This document shows, in pieces, positions 15,611-23,847 of a stretch of DNA of 64,000 bases. The translations under genes and the position numbers were made by a program. The notes under the pieces were generated by a model, which saw nothing but the letters and a program-made list of their open reading frames with translations, was not told where the DNA came from and did not search any database. Every line of letters begins with the position of its first letter. The first letter of the stretch is position 1. The stretch is taken from assembly GCF_900108295.1 (NCBI RefSeq), contig NZ_FNWK01000001.1:806001-870000 (forward strand). Reading direction: 5' to 3'. Origin of the DNA: Sphingopyxis sp. YR583. Lineage in GTDB: Bacteria > Pseudomonadota > Alphaproteobacteria > Sphingomonadales > Sphingomonadaceae.

Positions 15611-15781
15611 ATGCGAAACTTTTACAGGCTGATGCGGTCGACCAGAGCCGCTACAGCCGTCGAATATGGGCTGATTCTGGCCCTTATCTTTATCGCTGCC
15701 CTCGCCGCGGTGGGAAATGTCGCCAATTCTACCGGTAACATGTGGGGCAAGGTGTCGACCGCTGCGACCGATAATATGTAG
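15611..15781 (+). CDS. Flp/Fap-type IVb pilin (first copy)
   Basis: A 56-residue pilin precursor that is easily missed. A basic leader (MRNFYRLMRSTRA) is followed by ATAVEYGLILALIFIAALAA, the Flp hydrophobic helix with the conserved Glu-Tyr pair. Prepilin peptidase would cut near the leader end. Flp pilins build tight-adherence (Tad) pili. A GGGGTGG Shine-Dalgarno lies just upstream and a TATAAT-like box sits at 15586-15591. No tad/cpa assembly genes are in the window, so assembly would rely on a distant locus. Confidence 0.9.
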   Translation: MRNFYRLMRSTRAATAVEYGLILALIFIAALAAVGNVANSTGNMWGKVSTAATDNM

Positions 15782-15924
15782 GCGGACGGCCGCGTCTCAT
15801 TTCGGGATCGCCATTCCGGGCGCGCACTTCCACATTAAGATTTTCAAAACCTATTCACTCTAAACCCGCTGATGTTGACCCAGACCAGACCGTCAACAGG
15901 GTAAGTGAAATCAGGAGACCAGTC

Positions 15925-16092
15925 ATGAAGTTCATCAAGAAATTCGTCCGCGATACCAAAGCCGCGACCGCCATCGAATATGGCCTCATTGCAGCTCTGA
16001 TCGCCGTCGCCGGCATCGCCGCGATGGGCGCCGTTGGTAACAGCGTCACCAACACCTTCAACAAGGTCGATAGCGGCCTGAAGAAGAGCTAA
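15925..16092 (+). CDS. Flp-type IVb pilin (second copy)
   Basis: A 55-residue pilin precursor: basic leader MKFIKKFVRDTKA, then ATAIEYGLIAALIAVAGIAA with the Glu-Tyr signature, and a short polar tail ending in KKS. It is closer to canonical Flp than the first copy 143 bases upstream. CAGGAGA precedes the ATG. A strong terminator follows. The two copies differ throughout the tail, so they are probably not interchangeable. Confidence 0.92.
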   Translation: MKFIKKFVRDTKAATAIEYGLIAALIAVAGIAAMGAVGNSVTNTFNKVDSGLKKS

Positions 16093-16130
16093 TTGACGTA
16101 ACGCCCGGTTTTTCCGGACGGAACAAAAAG

Positions 16131-16161
16131 AAAGGGCGGCCCGTCAAGGCCGCCCTTTTTT
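16131..16161 (+). terminator. Rho-independent terminator after the Flp genes
   Basis: Stem AAAGGGCGGC (16131-16140) / GCCGCCCTTT (16149-16158) with an eight-base loop, running directly into a T-run. It also has an A-run before the stem and so could work in both directions for the convergent M48 protease gene. Confidence 0.92.
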
Positions 16162-16166
16162 GTGCG

Positions 16167-17666
16167 TCAACGACTAGCGTAAACGACGATTTTCACTTTC
16201 TGCCCCGGGGTCAGGCGGCTTGACGCGGTCAGGCGGTTGAGCACCTGGAAACGTTCGGCCTGATAATCGCTATAGGCCATCCGCCGCGCGAGCGTGGCAA
16301 CCGTATCGCCGCGCCCGACGGTCACGACGTCGATCCGCCGCGGCTTGATCGCCGCCGCTTCCGCTGCGCTCAGTCGCCGGACGCTGTTGAACATCGGGTT
16401 GAACACGCTGCCCGCACCGGCCTGCGTCAGCGTGACGAAGTGAAACGCGCTGCTGCGTGAAAATTCATAAGCAAAGATGGTGACGTCGACTTGCCCCGAC
16501 TGGGTATTCACGCGCGCCGTCGAATAGGATGCCGGGATGCCGTTCACCGTCGTGCGCTGGACCGCGCCGGGGGTGATCGACGCATTTCCGGCGACCGCCT
16601 TGAACGCGGCGCCGATATAGGCGTTCATGTCGCCGCTGTACGGCCCCGTCGTAAATTGCGCCTGCCCGCCATTGCCACTGACCGATACCGCATCAGCGCC
16701 ATTTTGCATGCCATAGCCATTCGGCACGGTGAAACGCAGTTTGAGGTCGGGATGCAGGAAGTCGCGCCCCTCGACCACGCCCTGAGCCGGATCGTCACCA
16801 TAAAGCACGCCGTCGACCGAGGCCAGAAAGGCGTCGGCATTGCGATTGCCGCCGCTGCCGCCCACTCTGCTCGCCAGCGTCTGTGCATTGCGCACGCGCG
16901 AGGCCGGATCGGGGTGGGTACTTGCCCATTCGGGAAGCGAACGCGCGTCGCCGCCCGCCAGGCGGGCATCGAGCGTCGTCTGGTTGGCGAGGCTCGTCAG
17001 CATCGTTGACAGCGCGAGCGGGTCATATCCTGCGCTGCGCAGATATTGGACGCCGAGCTGGTCGGCCTGCAATTCCTGGCTGCGCGAAAAGCCGAGCGTC
17101 GCAAGCTGCGCGACGCGCAGCGAATTATTCTGGAGGAGCCCACCCAGACCGCCGAGCAACCCGCCATTGTCGCCGATCGCGCCACCGAGCACCGCGCCGA
17201 GCACGCCGAGGATCTGGTTGCGCGTCGCCGCCGACTGACGCTTCTTGCTGTGCTGCGCGGCGACATGGCCGACTTCGTGCCCGAGCACCCCGGCAAGCTC
17301 CGCCTCGTCGTTCATCAGCGCCATAAGCTGCCTCGTGACATAGACATAGCCGCCGGGGATCGCGAAGGCGTTGTTCACGGGCGAATTCAGCAAGGTGACG
17401 GTGAAATCGCTGGGCGAGCGCGACAGGCCCGACTGGACGGCGATATTCTGCCCGATCCGATTTACATAGGCCGCCTGCGGGCCACTATAGGCTCCACCGA
17501 ATTCGGCCATCAACTGGGGATGCGCATCGGTGCCCTGCTTGCGTTCGGCAGGCGAAATGCTCGTCGCGGTCTTGATCGCCTTCAGCTGCGCGTCAGCCGC
17601 GCCGGTCGCAGCGAGGCCGCCCATCGCCAGTACGACCGCCAGCTTCTTTCCGTTCTTCCAGCTCAT
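16167..17666 (-). CDS. Exported M48 zinc metalloprotease with C-terminal LysM-like domain
   Basis: A 499-residue protein. It has a signal peptide (about 1-28), a peptidase M48 domain with HEVGH zinc motif (VLGHEVGHVAAQHS) and the third-ligand region LQADQLGVQYL, and a long middle region of beta character. A C-terminal LysM-like module follows (VGRGDTVATLARRM, then RLTPGQKVKIVVY). It belongs to the BepA/LoiP-like M48C proteases that survey outer-membrane protein assembly in the periplasm; the LysM part would hold it on peptidoglycan. The start ATG 17666 has GGGAGG upstream, better than the ATG five codons earlier. No TPR region is obvious, unlike BepA. Confidence 0.9.
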   Translation of the reverse strand: MSWKNGKKLAVVLAMGGLAATGAADAQLKAIKTATSISPAERKQGTDAHPQLMAEFGGAYSGPQAAYVNRIGQNIAVQSGLSRSPSDFTVTLLNSPVNNAFAIPGGYVYVTRQLMALMNDEAELAGVLGHEVGHVAAQHSKKRQSAATRNQILGVLGAVLGGAIGDNGGLLGGLGGLLQNNSLRVAQLATLGFSRSQELQADQLGVQYLRSAGYDPLALSTMLTSLANQTTLDARLAGGDARSLPEWASTHPDPASRVRNAQTLASRVGGSGGNRNADAFLASVDGVLYGDDPAQGVVEGRDFLHPDLKLRFTVPNGYGMQNGADAVSVSGNGGQAQFTTGPYSGDMNAYIGAAFKAVAGNASITPGAVQRTTVNGIPASYSTARVNTQSGQVDVTIFAYEFSRSSAFHFVTLTQAGAGSVFNPMFNSVRRLSAAEAAAIKPRRIDVVTVGRGDTVATLARRMAYSDYQAERFQVLNRLTASSRLTPGQKVKIVVYASR

Positions 17667-17802
17667 CGAAATGCCTCCCACTCAATTCCGTCGGACAGGG
17701 ATATTCCCATCGTGCGACAAGGCAAGCCGCGCAATGAAGCGCGGCCGCCGATTTCGAAAAAGGGAACGCGAACACCCGTGATCGGGTTCCGCCGGAACAC
17801 GC

Positions 17803-18750
17803 CTAGGCGCGGCCCATCGCCAGGAATTTATCCTCGCGCGCGGCGAGCAACGTCTCGCGCGGCAGACCCGCCAATGCGTCCAGTTCCTGCGCAATCGCAT
17901 CGCCCAGCGCCTTGATCGCGACCTCGGGGGCACGATGCGCGCCGCCGACGGGTTCGGTGACGATCCGGTCGATGATTTTCAGTCCCAGCAGATCCTGCGC
18001 CGACATCTTCATCGCCGCAGCGGCATCCGCCGCCTTGTCCGATGTGCGCCAAAGGATCGACGCGCAACCCTCGGGCGAAATCACCGAATAGACGGCATGT
18101 TCGAACATCAGCACACGGTTTGCGGCGGCCAGCGCAATCGCGCCGCCCGAACCGCCCTCACCGACGACTGCTGCGACCATCGGCACGCCAAGCGCCAGAC
18201 ATTGTTCGGTCGACCGCGCGATCGCTTCGGCCTGGCCGCGTTCTTCGGCCTGGATGCCCGGAAAGGCACCCGACGTGTCGACCAGGGTTACCACCGGCAG
18301 TCCGAAACGATCCGCGAGCTGCATCAGGCGGATCGCCTTGCGATAGCCCTCGGGCTTCGCCATCCCGAAATTATGCTTCATTCGCGACGGGATGTCGTCG
18401 CCCTTTTCGTGGCCGATGACCATCACGCGGCGACCGCGGAAGCGCGCCAACCCACCAAGGATCGCCTGATCGTCGCCGAAATTGCGGTCGCCGGCCAGCG
18501 GCATCCAATCGTCGAACAGCCCGGCGACATAATGTTTGAAATGCGGACGATCGGGGTGTCGCGCGACCTGCGTCTTTTGCCAAGGCGTCAGTTTCGAATA
18601 GATATCTCGAAGCAATTTCGAGGACTTATCCTCCAACTGCGCGATGTCATTGTCGATGTTGAGGGTGGGATCGTCACCCATTTCGCGCAACTCGGCAATC
18701 TGCCGGTCGAGCGCCGCGACCTGTTTTTCGAAATCCAGAAAGGCTGTCAT
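17803..18750 (-). CDS. accA: Acetyl-CoA carboxylase carboxyltransferase subunit alpha
   Basis: A 315-residue protein that matches AccA over its whole length: N-terminal FLDFEKQVAALDRQIAEL, then HPDRPHFKHYV, DTSGAFPG and GEGGSGGAIALAAANRV. With AccD it moves carboxyl from biotin-BCCP to acetyl-CoA, giving malonyl-CoA for fatty-acid synthesis. It lies nine bases downstream of xerD on the same strand, so the two are probably co-transcribed. Confidence 0.97.
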   Translation of the reverse strand: MTAFLDFEKQVAALDRQIAELREMGDDPTLNIDNDIAQLEDKSSKLLRDIYSKLTPWQKTQVARHPDRPHFKHYVAGLFDDWMPLAGDRNFGDDQAILGGLARFRGRRVMVIGHEKGDDIPSRMKHNFGMAKPEGYRKAIRLMQLADRFGLPVVTLVDTSGAFPGIQAEERGQAEAIARSTEQCLALGVPMVAAVVGEGGSGGAIALAAANRVLMFEHAVYSVISPEGCASILWRTSDKAADAAAAMKMSAQDLLGLKIIDRIVTEPVGGAHRAPEVAIKALGDAIAQELDALAGLPRETLLAAREDKFLAMGRA

Positions 18751-18759
18751 AGGCGAGCG

Positions 18760-19683
18760 CTAGGACGAAGGCGCGGCAACGTCAACTTCGGGGTGGGTGC
18801 CATCCATCCTTGCCAGCGGATGCCGCTTGTTGACCAGCTCGACAAGGCGGCGGCTGTCAACATGGGTGTAGATTTCCGTCGTTGCGATATCGGCATGACC
18901 AAGCATCAATTGCAGCGCGCGCAGATCGGCGCCCCCCTCGAGCAAATGGGTGGCGAATGCGTGGCGCAGGACATGCGGGCTGATCGCGGCCGGGTCGATC
19001 CCCGCGCGCGCAGCGAGATCACGCAGCATCTGGAACAACCGCACGCGCGAGATATGCGCCTTGCCCGACGGGAACAGCCAGGGCGACCCATCGGCGAGAA
19101 ACGGCATCCAGCGATCGAGTACGGCGCGCGCGCGTTCGGACAATGGGACCAGCCGCTCCTTGTCGCCCTTTCCGCGTATGATCAGATATTGGCGCTCGCC
19201 GGCTATCGCCCGGCGAGGAAGCGACACCAGTTCGCTGGCACGCAAACCCGAACCATAAAGAAATTCCAGTAAAAGCAGCATCCGCACCGAGGCGGCGGGC
19301 GGCGCGTCTCCCGCGGCCTCCTCCTCGGCCTGCGCGAACAGCTTTTCGACATGATCGTGGGTCAGGATGCGCGGTAACGGCCTGCGGGTCGCGGGGCGCG
19401 CGATATCGAGCGCAGGATTATCCGCGCGCTCGCCTTCGCCCTCCAGGAAAGCGAAAAACTGGCGCAGGGCCGAGAGCTTGCGCGCGGCGCTGCTCGCCGC
19501 AAGCGATCGATAGTCCGCCATCAATCCACGCAAAGTTGGCGCATCGGCGTTCGCCAGCGGACCTTTCACCCACTCCGCCGCTTGCTCCAGATCGCGGCGA
19601 TAGGCGGCCAGCGTGTTGCGCGACGCTCCGCGCTCGGCCGCCATCATCTCCAGAAACCGGTCAATCAGAACGCCGTCAGACAC
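18760..19683 (-). CDS. xerD: Tyrosine recombinase XerD
   Basis: A 307-residue site-specific recombinase. The N-terminal SAM-like domain (about 5-85) is followed by a catalytic domain with all key residues: R in GLRASELVSL, K in GKGDKERLVP, H-x-x-R in PHVLRHAFATH, H in LGHADIATTEIYTHV, and the Tyr nucleophile. XerC and XerD resolve chromosome dimers at dif. The ending (LVELVNKRHPLA) fits XerD better than XerC, but both are similar. Its start overlaps the upstream exported-protein gene by eight bases. Confidence 0.9.
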   Translation of the reverse strand: MSDGVLIDRFLEMMAAERGASRNTLAAYRRDLEQAAEWVKGPLANADAPTLRGLMADYRSLAASSAARKLSALRQFFAFLEGEGERADNPALDIARPATRRPLPRILTHDHVEKLFAQAEEEAAGDAPPAASVRMLLLLEFLYGSGLRASELVSLPRRAIAGERQYLIIRGKGDKERLVPLSERARAVLDRWMPFLADGSPWLFPSGKAHISRVRLFQMLRDLAARAGIDPAAISPHVLRHAFATHLLEGGADLRALQLMLGHADIATTEIYTHVDSRRLVELVNKRHPLARMDGTHPEVDVAAPSS

Positions 19684-21493
19684 GCACCAGCGCTTCGGCG
19701 GCGATCATGCGCGCTTCGGATGCGAGACCGACGTCCCGCAGCGCCCTGACGATATAATAGAGGTGATAGGGCGGGACATCCGCCCAATCGCCCTGCAATC
19801 CCGCCGCAGCAAGCAAGGCCACCATACCGGGCTCGCGCCGTTCGGCCGCCGCCATGATCGCCCGCGACCAGCGCGTCTGCTTGCCCAGATCGACCTCGAG
19901 GTCGCCCGCAGCCGACGCCGCCGCACCCGCATCAAGCCGTCCAAGACCGGCCAGACCGGCAAGCAGGAATTTCGATCGCAGCGCTTCGGCGCTATCGTCG
20001 TCGCCGGCGAACTGGCCGACCGCTCCGGCACTCATGCCCGTAAGCGGCCGCGGCGATCCCACCGCGAGCACGCCCCATGCGCGGCTGCCGACCGAAACCG
20101 TCGGGACCCATGCGACGGCATTCTCATCATAGCCGCCCGCCAGCATCGACCCCAGCAACTGCCAGGGATCGCCGCCGACATCGGTATTGACGGGCAGCGC
20201 GGCCGCAGCGCGCGCGGTCGCAACCATCGCGGCATAACGCCCGGTCGGATTGGCGCCAGCGCCCCACAGACGCTCCATCGCCGCATAGCGGTCAGCACCG
20301 GTCGCCAAGCGGAATGCGCCTCGCAGCTGCTCGGTCTGCGCTGCGACCGTTTCGGTGGGCTCTTCCTCGCTCGCCGCGGCACTTAGCAAAGAAACATATG
20401 CCTCGCTCGACAGCACGCCCCGCGCGGCCGCTTCGGGTGCGGCGGCGATGCGGCTCGCCATGTCGGTCATCGGCGCAAGAACCGTCCAGCTCTTGATATT
20501 GGACGGCGCCGCCGTGCGCAGCGCGTCGGGCACCGGGATCGCCGTCGCAGTCGCCATGCCGAAGCGCCAGCTCGTCAATCGGTCGACCTTATCCCATTCG
20601 ATCGTCGTCGAGCGGCGGCCGGCGCCCGTCGCACCGAGCACACGTTCGGCGAGCAATATGTCGAAGTTCGAAATCTTGCCGCTCGACCGCACGCGGCCGA
20701 TCGCCCAGCCCGCAGGCCCGGCTTCGCCCGACAGTCCCGAACAGATGGCCGACGTCAGCCGCCACGCCTGCTCATCGCCATGCGCAAGCCCTGCGGGGAC
20801 ATAGGGGCACATGCCCGCCGGATCGGCGTTGGCAAGATAGGTCTGCTGGGCCGCGGCGACGAGGCGCGGACTCGCGCGGTCATAGTCGACCGACTGGACG
20901 ATCCGGCGCGCGATGATCGATTCGCCCATGCGCAGCAGCAGCGACGCACGATCGGCGGCAAGGTCGGCGCCGTTGATCGTGTCGGGCGTGTCGATCGCCG
21001 AGGCAAGCGAACGACGAAGCAATATCTGCGCCCAGCGCGAGGCAAGCTGGCCATTCGTCTTGCGCATGATCGCAGCGGCATATTGGCCGCGCACCCCAAA
21101 GGCATCGGGCGCCAGCCCGCCCGTTTCGGGCGTCAGCGGCCCGACCCGCGTCAGCAGACGACGCGCGCCCGGCGGCAGGTCATATTTCAGCCCGCCCGAT
21201 TCGGTCTCTTCGCCCTCCTCATCCGCCTCGCCGCCTTCAGCGGCTGCGCTCGCGCTCGTCGTCCCGATCGTCGGCACCGCGGGCGGCGGGGCGCTGCCGT
21301 TAACCGGTGCCGAACTCGGTGTCGGCGTCGCGCTTGGCGTCGGCGCGGGGGTCGGCCGCGGTGCTGGCGTATCGGCCGGGTTACCGAAACCTTCGGGTAA
21401 CAGCGATTCCTGCGCGAGCGCGGGAAGGACCAGCGCGGCAGCGAGTGCCGTGCCCGAAAGCCCCAGCGTCAGCGTCAGCGTTTTCATCTTCAT
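19676..21493 (-). CDS. Exported hypothetical protein, Pro-rich N-terminus, helical repeats
   Basis: A 605-residue protein. After a signal peptide (about 1-27) comes a Pro/Thr/Ala-rich low-complexity stretch at about 35-75 and an acidic Glu/Gly segment near 90-105. The remaining 490 residues are Ala-rich and helical, with no catalytic motif I can name. It is probably periplasmic. It is conserved in position next to xerD in related genomes as far as I recall, but no function is known to me. It starts with an ATGA overlap on the small membrane-protein gene upstream and ends inside the xerD start, so the three form one transcription unit. Confidence 0.8.
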   Translation of the reverse strand: MKMKTLTLTLGLSGTALAAALVLPALAQESLLPEGFGNPADTPAPRPTPAPTPSATPTPSSAPVNGSAPPPAVPTIGTTSASAAAEGGEADEEGEETESGGLKYDLPPGARRLLTRVGPLTPETGGLAPDAFGVRGQYAAAIMRKTNGQLASRWAQILLRRSLASAIDTPDTINGADLAADRASLLLRMGESIIARRIVQSVDYDRASPRLVAAAQQTYLANADPAGMCPYVPAGLAHGDEQAWRLTSAICSGLSGEAGPAGWAIGRVRSSGKISNFDILLAERVLGATGAGRRSTTIEWDKVDRLTSWRFGMATATAIPVPDALRTAAPSNIKSWTVLAPMTDMASRIAAAPEAAARGVLSSEAYVSLLSAAASEEEPTETVAAQTEQLRGAFRLATGADRYAAMERLWGAGANPTGRYAAMVATARAAAALPVNTDVGGDPWQLLGSMLAGGYDENAVAWVPTVSVGSRAWGVLAVGSPRPLTGMSAGAVGQFAGDDDSAEALRSKFLLAGLAGLGRLDAGAAASAAGDLEVDLGKQTRWSRAIMAAAERREPGMVALLAAAGLQGDWADVPPYHLYYIVRALRDVGLASEARMIAAEALVRV

Positions 21494-21738
21494 TGGACAT
21501 GGCCTTCCGACGCATCACTCTGGGGCAGCGCGCTTGCGGCAATCTTGTCGGTCACATCCACCTCAATCATTCGCGGCTCGATCGGCCGGCCCAGGAACAG
21601 CAGGAACAAAAAGAAAGCCGTTATCGCCAGTGCCAGCACGATCAATCGTGCAATCCAACGGCTCTTTCCCGATCTGCCCCGTGTGCGCAATATCCAATGC
21701 CTGCCGTTCGTCCCATATTGCGCAGGCAGTAAAACCAT
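21490..21738 (-). CDS. Small single-pass membrane protein, unknown
   Basis: An 82-residue frame with one strong membrane helix (RLIVLALAITAFFLFLLFLG, about 31-50) after a basic N-terminus, and a short acidic C-terminal tail. It overlaps the next gene by ATGA, which supports it as real. I took ATG 21738; ATG 21753 is possible, and neither has a clear Shine-Dalgarno. It is divergent from aroK with only about 40 bases between starts. Function unknown. Confidence 0.6.
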   Translation of the reverse strand: MVLLPAQYGTNGRHWILRTRGRSGKSRWIARLIVLALAITAFFLFLLFLGRPIEPRMIEVDVTDKIAASALPQSDASEGHVQ

Positions 21739-21775
21739 TGTCCCGCGCCGCATGGGCGGTATAGCCGCGCGCACC

Positions 21776-22354
21776 ATGTCGCGAAACCCGAAAAGCCCGG
21801 GCCCGATTTCTTCAGGGGCCATCCCCGCGTCGATCCGCGACCGGTCGATCGTGCTCGTCGGTCTGATGGGGTCGGGGAAATCGACGATCGGCCGCCGCCT
21901 CGCACAACGCCTCGGCATGCGGTTCGCCGACGCCGACGATGAAATCGAGCGCGCGGCAGGCATGACCATCTCCGACATGTTCGCGCGCTTTGGCGAGGCG
22001 CATTTCCGCGACGGCGAACGGCGCGTGATTGCCCGCCTGCTCGGCGAAAAGCCGATGGTGCTCGCGACGGGCGGCGGCGCCTTCGTCAATGAAGAGACGC
22101 GCGCCCTGATCCTGCAGGGCAGCCTTTGCATCTGGCTCGACGCCGACATTCCGACGCTCGTCGAACGCGTCGGCCGCCGCAGCCATCGCCCGCTGCTCAA
22201 AAACCGCGACCCCGGCGAGGTGCTGCGCGAACTGGCAGCGATCCGTAATCCCCTCTATGCCGAGGCGCATATTCGCGTCAGTTCGGCGAGCACACCGCAC
22301 GACCATACGGTGCGCGCGATCCTCGAGGCCCTGTCAAAGTGGGAAAATCCGTAA
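21776..22354 (+). CDS. aroK: Shikimate kinase
   Basis: About 192 residues. P-loop GLMGSGKSTIG, shikimate-binding FADADDEIE and ATGGGAFV, and a lid with RPLL. The enzyme phosphorylates the 3-hydroxyl of shikimate with ATP in the aromatic-amino-acid pathway. I took the ATG at 21776 (MSRNPKSPGP); ATG 21752 in frame is possible. The stop overlaps the aroB start (TAATG), giving the usual aroK-aroB pair. Confidence 0.95.
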   Translation: MSRNPKSPGPISSGAIPASIRDRSIVLVGLMGSGKSTIGRRLAQRLGMRFADADDEIERAAGMTISDMFARFGEAHFRDGERRVIARLLGEKPMVLATGGGAFVNEETRALILQGSLCIWLDADIPTLVERVGRRSHRPLLKNRDPGEVLRELAAIRNPLYAEAHIRVSSASTPHDHTVRAILEALSKWENP

Positions 22355-23448
22355 TGGAAAGCCTGACCGTCGAACTCGGCAGCCGCAGTTATCCGATATT
22401 GATCGGCGACGGACTGATCCGCGAGATCGGCGCGCATGTCGCGCCGCTGCTTAAACGCCCGCGCACGATGATCGTCACCGACACCCATGTCGCCGATCAT
22501 TATCTGATCCCGCTCGGCACCGCGCTGGCCATGGAAAATATCTCCTTCTCCTCCTTCGTCCTCGAACCGGGCGAAGGCACGAAGAGCTGGGCGGGTCTTG
22601 CGCGGCTGACCGAATGGCTGATCGGCGAAGGCGTTGAACGCGGCGACCATGTCATCGCGCTGGGCGGCGGCGTGATCGGCGATCTCGTCGGTTTCGCGTG
22701 CAGCATCGTCAAGCGCGGCTGCAATTTCATCCAGGTGCCCACCACCTTGCTGGCGCAGGTCGACAGCAGCGTCGGCGGCAAGACGGCGATCAACGTGCCC
22801 GCCGGAAAGAATTTGATCGGGGCCTTCCATCAACCCGCACTGGTCGTGATCGACCCGACGACGCTCGAAACGCTGCCGCGTCGTGAACTTGGTGCGGGCT
22901 ATGCCGAGGTCGTCAAATATGGTCTGATCGACGACGCCGATTTCTTTGCCTGGTGCGAAAGCAATGGCGCGGCGCTGCTCGCGGGCGACAGCTCGGCACG
23001 CGCGCATGCGATTGCCCACAGCGTTGCGTCCAAGGCGCGGATCGTCGCGGCCGACGAGCGCGAGACGCAGGATATCCGCGCACTGCTTAATCTCGGCCAC
23101 AGCTTCGGCCACGCATTGGAAGCCGAAACCGGCTATTCGGACCGCCTGCTCCACGGCGAGGCGGTGGCTGCGGGCATGGTCCTCGCGCATCAATTCTCGG
23201 CCGCGAGAGGCCTCTGCACCGCCGAGGACGCCGAGCGGGTGCGTGCGCATCTGGCGAGCGTCGACCTGCCGCACAGCCTCGCCAGTGCCGGGGTCAACAC
23301 CGACGGCGCAACGCTCGCCGGTCATATGGCGCACGACAAGAAAGTGCGCGGCGGCAAACTGCCGCTGATCCTGACCCGCGGCATCGGACGGAGCTTCGTC
23401 ACCGAGGATTATGGGCTCGACGCGGTCGCCGAATTTCTGGACGCCTGA
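22354..23448 (+). CDS. aroB: 3-Dehydroquinate synthase
   Basis: A 364-residue enzyme with the NAD-binding loop ALGGGVIGDLVGF, the metal and substrate region VPTTLLAQVDSSVGGKTAIN, and metal ligands in NLGHSFGHALE. It converts DAHP to 3-dehydroquinate, the second step of the shikimate pathway. A GTG five codons upstream is in frame, but ATG 22354 forms a one-base TAATG overlap with aroK and fits the family N-terminus. No clear terminator follows; an intergenic repeat region begins about 60 bases later. Confidence 0.96.
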   Translation: MESLTVELGSRSYPILIGDGLIREIGAHVAPLLKRPRTMIVTDTHVADHYLIPLGTALAMENISFSSFVLEPGEGTKSWAGLARLTEWLIGEGVERGDHVIALGGGVIGDLVGFACSIVKRGCNFIQVPTTLLAQVDSSVGGKTAINVPAGKNLIGAFHQPALVVIDPTTLETLPRRELGAGYAEVVKYGLIDDADFFAWCESNGAALLAGDSSARAHAIAHSVASKARIVAADERETQDIRALLNLGHSFGHALEAETGYSDRLLHGEAVAAGMVLAHQFSAARGLCTAEDAERVRAHLASVDLPHSLASAGVNTDGATLAGHMAHDKKVRGGKLPLILTRGIGRSFVTEDYGLDAVAEFLDA

Positions 23449-23487
23449 ATCCAAGGCTTCCGGGTAGAACAAGACCGATATTGGCCG

Positions 23488-23501
23488 CTAACGACCGTTA
23501 G
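23488..23501. repeat. Short palindrome CTAACGACCGTTAG
   Basis: A 14-base perfect dyad with a two-base centre, about 40 bases after aroB. It lies at the edge of the larger repeat and could be its border or an operator. No function is evident. Confidence 0.4.
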
Positions 23502-23514
23502 TTGCCGCTAATCT

Positions 23515-23646
23515 CCTCCCTGTGGCGCAGCCATGGGGAGGTGGCAGCCCGAAGGGCTGACGGAGGGGCGTTTGACGCGGCGTCGCAGCCCCTCCACCAT
23601 CGCCTGCGGCGACGGTCCCCCTCCCCACGGCTCCGCCGCAGGGAGG
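23515..23646. repeat. Long imperfect intergenic palindrome, copy A
   Basis: Arms 23515-23541 and 23620-23646 are near-complementary (CCTCCCTGTGGCGCAGCC against GGCTCCGCCGCAGGGAGG), with an inner hairpin AGCCC-GAAG-GGCT. A related element lies at 60233-60358 in the opposite orientation. The shared core is GCCCCTCCGTCAGC (reverse strand at 23556-23569, forward at 60303-60316). It is noncoding and likely a dispersed MITE- or REP-like family. Confidence 0.75.
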
Positions 23647-23658
23647 ATACGGCGCTCT

Positions 23659-23731
23659 CGTCACCCCGGACTTGATCCGGGGTCCACGACGACGGCGCAG
23701 CTATGGATGCCGGATCAAGTCCGGCATGACG
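23659..23731. repeat. CCGGACTTGATCCGG-type palindromic repeat, copy 1
   Basis: Two oppositely oriented units, CGTCACCCCGGACTTGATCC at the left and GGATCAAGTCCGGCATGACG at the right, enclose about 25 bases. The same unit pair occurs at 58697-58759. The element lies directly beside the larger palindrome, making a repeat mosaic between aroB and the MFS gene. Similar units are common between genes in alphaproteobacteria. Confidence 0.85.
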
Positions 23732-23847
23732 AAAGAGGCTGAGGAAACGTCGGCTCTCCACCCCCAAACCGCCCTCTTCCCCCCGGCGCCGCTTTGGTCT
23801 AGCCAGTTGCAAATGACTTGCAATATGCGCACGGTGGGGACGGATAA

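Noticed and set aside
18778..18791. AACGTCAACTTCGG, resembling a half of the shared operator
   Set aside because: It lies in the 3' coding end of xerD and lacks the opposite half; taken as chance.
22255..23472. 405-codon minus-strand frame opposite aroB
   Set aside because: No domain and low-likelihood composition; aroB with intact motifs occupies the other strand.
23449..23847. Possible insertion sequence between aroB and the MFS gene
   Set aside because: Palindromes are present, but there is no transposase frame and no target-site duplication was found; treated as dispersed repeats.
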